The translations under genes and the position numbers were made by a program. Positions 6,291 to 8,235 of a DNA stretch of 8,235 bases are shown in pieces; the stretch's first letter is position 1; every line of letters starts with the position of its first letter. Under the pieces are notes generated by a model that saw nothing but the letters and a program-made list of their open reading frames with translations, ran no database searches and was not told the DNA's origin. This DNA is from Clostridium sp. CAG:1024 (lineage in GTDB: Bacteria > Bacillota > Clostridia > Christensenellales > CAG-138). The stretch spans positions 75,518 through 83,752 of the forward strand of contig HF985515.1 of the NCBI GenBank assembly GCA_000432015.1, read 5' to 3'.

Positions 6291-6330
6291 GCTTGACCGG
6301 CGGAAGTGATTCCGCCGGTCAAGCTGCTTT
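6291..6330 (+). terminator. Perfect 15-bp stem-loop, partial terminator or mRNA stabiliser between binding protein and ATPase
   Basis: GCTTGACCGGCGGAA (6291-6305) and TTCCGCCGGTCAAGC (6310-6324) are exact reverse complements around a GTGA loop, followed by TGCTTT. It lies 40 bases after the binding-protein stop and is the strongest hairpin in the window. Such hairpins between binding-protein and membrane-component genes are known to raise the relative amount of binding protein, by leaky termination or by blocking 3' decay. The tail is only T-rich, so readthrough into the ATPase gene is expected. Confidence 0.7.
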
Positions 6331-6341
6331 CAAAGTGCAGA

Positions 6342-6357
6342 GCGGAGAGTTCTCCGC
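6342..6357 (+). promoter_or_regulatory. Third intergenic hairpin
   Basis: GCGGAG (6342-6347) pairs with CTCCGC (6352-6357) around AGTT. A run of A residues follows (6361-6366), so on the opposite strand this would read as a hairpin preceded by Ts, not a terminator. Role unknown. Confidence 0.3.
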
Positions 6358-6397
6358 ACGAAAAAATAGAATCATTCAGTATCGTTATGCTGGTATA

Positions 6398-6424
6398 CAG
6401 CGGCAGAGGCCGCTGCCGAGTTTT
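6398..6424 (+). terminator. Fourth intergenic hairpin with TTTT, possible attenuator
   Basis: CAGCGGC (6398-6404) pairs with GCCGCTG (6409-6415) around AGAG. CCGAG and then TTTT (6421-6424) follow. An alternative stem, CGGCAG (6401-6406) with CTGCCG (6413-6418), sits closer to the T-run. Together with the 6291 stem it suggests graded transcription into the ATPase gene. Confidence 0.35.
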
Positions 6425-6432
6425 GAAGATTC

Positions 6433-6450
6433 GCGCTTGAGGCGCTTTTT
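6433..6450 (+). terminator. Short GC stem followed by five Ts
   Basis: GCGC (6433-6436) and GCGC (6442-6445) enclose TTGAG, and TTTTT follows at once. The stem is only four pairs, so any termination here would be weak. It lies 60 bases before the ATPase start. Confidence 0.3.
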
Positions 6451-6510
6451 ATACGTCAATCCAGGGGATGCGGGATGGATGATATTATAGTACAGCAGGA
6501 GGAGAGACCC

Positions 6511-8046
6511 ATGTTTGAGTTACGCGGGATCGAAAAGCGGTTCGATGCGGTACGGGCGCTCAACGGCGCATCGCTGCATGTCGAGCCGGGCGAGATCCGT
6601 GCGCTTTTAGGTTCCAACGGCTCCGGCAAGTCGACCATGATCAAGGTGCTTGCGGGACTCGTCAACCCCAATGCGGGTGAGATCGTTTTTGATGGCAAGC
6701 AGGTCGCGATCAACAGCGGTATTGATTCACGAAATCTTGGGATCGCAACAGCGTTTCAGGATCTGAGCCTTGTGCCGACGATGACCGTGAAGGATAATAT
6801 CCTACTCGGCAACGAGCCGATGAAAAAGTTTGGCGTCGTTGACAAGAAATCTGCCGAGAAGCGCATTGCCGGGCTTTTGAAGAGATTTAAAATCGATTGC
6901 GATCCGAATGCATTCGTGCAGACGTTGACGCCGTCCACCCAGACCATGCTGGAAGTCGCAAAGGCGGTTTCGCTGAATCCGCGTCTGCTGCTGCTGGACG
7001 AGGTCACTGCGTCGCTGCATTACGATGAGATTGCTGTCTTGTTTGATGTCATGCGTGAACTCAAGCAGGAAGGCGTTGCGATGATTTACGTCACGCACCG
7101 CATGAATGAGATTTTTGAGATTTGCGATACCGCTACGATCATGCGCGGTGGCGAGACAGTCACGGAAGGCGATATTGCAAACTTGAGTTTGGACGAAATC
7201 GTCTACTACATGACGGGTCAACGCCCCGATGCGCAGGAGGAGAACCATTTCCATGTCGCTGAGCGCGAGGACAACGTCCCGGTGCTTGACGTCCGTGGGC
7301 TTGAGGTGTTCCCGCGTGTGCGCGATATTTCTCTGCGCGCATACCAGGGTGAGATTATCGGAATCGGCGGCCTGCAGGGGCAGGGTCAGTCTGAGTTTAT
7401 CCGCGCGATTCTTGGTGCCGAGACGATCGAGGCAGGTTCGATTCAATACTGTGGCAAGACCGCCAAGTTCAAGTCGCCCGCAGAAGCCGTCAAGAACGGA
7501 TTGGGCTTCATTTCCGGCGAAAGAAATCGCGAAGCCATGTTCCCGCTGCGTTCGATTGAAGAGAACATTCTTGCAGGAAAAGTCGCCAAAGGACCGCTGT
7601 TTGCTTATATGTGTCCAAAGGCGAACCACAGGTTTGCCAATGAGGCTGTCGAAAAGTATGCCATCAAGATCGGTGAGCTGCATCATCCTGCAAGCTCGCT
7701 TTCCGGCGGCAATCAGCAGAAGCTGGTCGTTGCTCGTTGGATCGCCATGAATCCGACGCTGCTGCTGCTGGACGACCCGACCAAGGGCGTTGATATTCAT
7801 TCACGCCAGGAGATCCACAAAATCCTGCGCAAGTGTGCGGAGGAGGGCATGACCGTTATTATCTCCTCGAGTGAGACGGAAGAGTTGCTTGCGATCTCCG
7901 ATCGGATCTATGTATTCTACGAGGGCTGCGTGAGCGCCATGCTTTCCGGCGGGAATAAGACCCCCGAGAGACTTGTTGCGGCAATGATGGGTATGACGGG
8001 AGCAGCTTCCAACGAAACTGATGGAAAGGAGACGGTGCAGCAATGA
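6511..8046 (+). CDS. Sugar ABC transporter ATP-binding protein (RbsA/MglA type, two ABC domains)
   Basis: A 511-residue tandem ATPase that drives a CUT2-type sugar importer at the cytoplasmic face. ATG 6511 is chosen because AGGAGG (6497-6502) lies 8 bases before it and the protein then begins MFELRGIEKRF, as family members do; an in-frame ATG at 6475 would add 12 residues with a weaker AGGGG site. Domain 1 has Walker A GSNGSGKS (34-41), Q-loop Gln83, a degenerate signature LTPSTQ (139-144), Walker B LLLDEVT (Glu164, with Val for the usual Pro) and H-loop His196 in THRMNEI. Domain 2 has a lysine-less Walker A-like GLQGQGQSE (287-295), a canonical LSGGNQQK signature (397-404), LDDPTKGVD with Asp422 for the usual Glu, and SSSETEE in place of an H-loop, as is usual for RbsA/MglA. 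Its stop overlaps the permease start (ATGA). The gap of 260 bases from the binding-protein gene is filled with hairpins. Confidence 0.93.
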   Translation: MFELRGIEKRFDAVRALNGASLHVEPGEIRALLGSNGSGKSTMIKVLAGLVNPNAGEIVFDGKQVAINSGIDSRNLGIATAFQDLSLVPTMTVKDNILLGNEPMKKFGVVDKKSAEKRIAGLLKRFKIDCDPNAFVQTLTPSTQTMLEVAKAVSLNPRLLLLDEVTASLHYDEIAVLFDVMRELKQEGVAMIYVTHRMNEIFEICDTATIMRGGETVTEGDIANLSLDEIVYYMTGQRPDAQEENHFHVAEREDNVPVLDVRGLEVFPRVRDISLRAYQGEIIGIGGLQGQGQSEFIRAILGAETIEAGSIQYCGKTAKFKSPAEAVKNGLGFISGERNREAMFPLRSIEENILAGKVAKGPLFAYMCPKANHRFANEAVEKYAIKIGELHHPASSLSGGNQQKLVVARWIAMNPTLLLLDDPTKGVDIHSRQEIHKILRKCAEEGMTVIISSSETEELLAISDRIYVFYEGCVSAMLSGGNKTPERLVAAMMGMTGAASNETDGKETVQQ

Positions 8047-8235
8047 AAAAGCTATTTCAGCGTTTCCGCAAGAGCTCCGCATTTGCAGGTTTCATCCTGT
8101 TTGCGATCGCTCTGCTGCTTAATATTGTCATTCAGGGCCCAGCGTCCTTCTTTAGCGTAAAGAGCATCAACACGCTCTTTGCTAAGAATATCCCGTTTAT
8201 CCTCGTGTGTATCTCGCAGAGCTTCCTGCTGATCT
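8043..8235 (+). CDS. Sugar ABC transporter permease (BPD_transp_2/RbsC type), N-terminal part only
   Basis: ATG 8043 overlaps the ATPase stop by four bases (ATGA), a sign of translational coupling. Sixty-four residues are visible before the window ends. A short basic N-terminus (MKKLFQRFRK) is followed by a hydrophobic helix at about residues 13-31 (FAGFILFAIALLLNIVI), a loop with SFFSVKSINTLFAKN, and the start of a second helix from about residue 50 (IPFILVCISQSFLLI). This matches the opening of RbsC/XylH/MglC-type permeases, where the next expected segment is a Gly-rich, Asp-Leu-Ser motif just beyond the window. The position directly after a two-domain ATPase makes the call firm. One subunit type normally forms a homodimer in the membrane. 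Confidence 0.85.
   Translation, partial: MKKLFQRFRKSSAFAGFILFAIALLLNIVIQGPASFFSVKSINTLFAKNIPFILVCISQSFLLI

Noticed and set aside
5072..6322. Long open frame on the - strand opposite the binding-protein gene (416 codons)
   Set aside because: It crosses both the leader hairpin and the 15-bp intergenic hairpin, and the + strand encodes a clear lipoprotein binding protein. The strong C-ending codon bias of the real gene explains the missing antisense stops.
6475..6510. ATG 6475 as start of the ATPase
   Set aside because: It has only AGGGG ahead, while ATG 6511 has a perfect AGGAGG at good spacing and gives the usual family N-terminus. It remains a weak alternative.
6802..7800. Long open frame on the - strand opposite the ATPase gene
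   Set aside because: Antisense shadow of a gene with intact Walker and signature motifs.
1..8235. tRNA, rRNA, CRISPR array, transposase, integrase or attachment sites
   Set aside because: No cloverleaf, no regularly spaced direct repeats, no recombinase motifs and no flanking duplications were seen anywhere in the window.

Overview
The window looks like a chromosomal segment of an anaerobic Firmicutes bacterium, probably an uncultured clostridial lineage. That is inferred from the purine-rich AGGAGG-type ribosome sites, TTG and GTG starts, a lipoprotein solute-binding protein with an Ala/Pro/Glu/Thr-rich linker, and a DUF4340 protein beside carbohydrate genes. No rRNA or marker gene is present to confirm it. 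All supported genes lie on the + strand. I see no tRNA, CRISPR array, insertion sequence or phage gene.

Layout: (1) 1-1322, the C-terminal part of a DUF4340 protein, probably the end of an upstream operon, closed by a hairpin terminator at 1333-1376. (2) 1435-4848, a regulator and enzyme block: a ROK-family repressor-like protein with a TTG start, a Gfo/Idh/MocA NAD(P)-dependent oxidoreductase with a GTG start, and a xylose-isomerase-like TIM-barrel sugar isomerase/epimerase. (3) 4849-5120, a 272-base regulatory gap with a sigma70-type promoter, repeated TTGCAA palindromes and two leader hairpins. (4) 5121-8235, a ribose/galactose-type (CUT2) ABC importer: a lipoprotein binding protein whose reading frame is broken once, a 260-base gap packed with hairpins, a two-domain ATPase, and the first 64 residues of the permease, which runs off the window.

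Together genes 2 to 4 form a sugar or cyclic-polyol uptake and catabolism locus. The importer brings in a small carbohydrate, the dehydrogenase and isomerase-like enzymes would oxidise and isomerise it, and the ROK protein is the obvious candidate for substrate-responsive control. The substrate cannot be read from the sequence. A myo-inositol-like polyol, a pentose or a rare hexose derivative would all fit.

The points most worth a second look are the frameshift in the binding-protein gene, best explained by one missing C; the hairpin array between the binding protein and the ATPase; the palindrome-rich promoter region; a His-to-Cys change in the ROK metal motif; and the one-sided degeneracy of the ATPase active sites. 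I do not see a wholly new type of system here. This is an otherwise ordinary sugar locus with unusual details.
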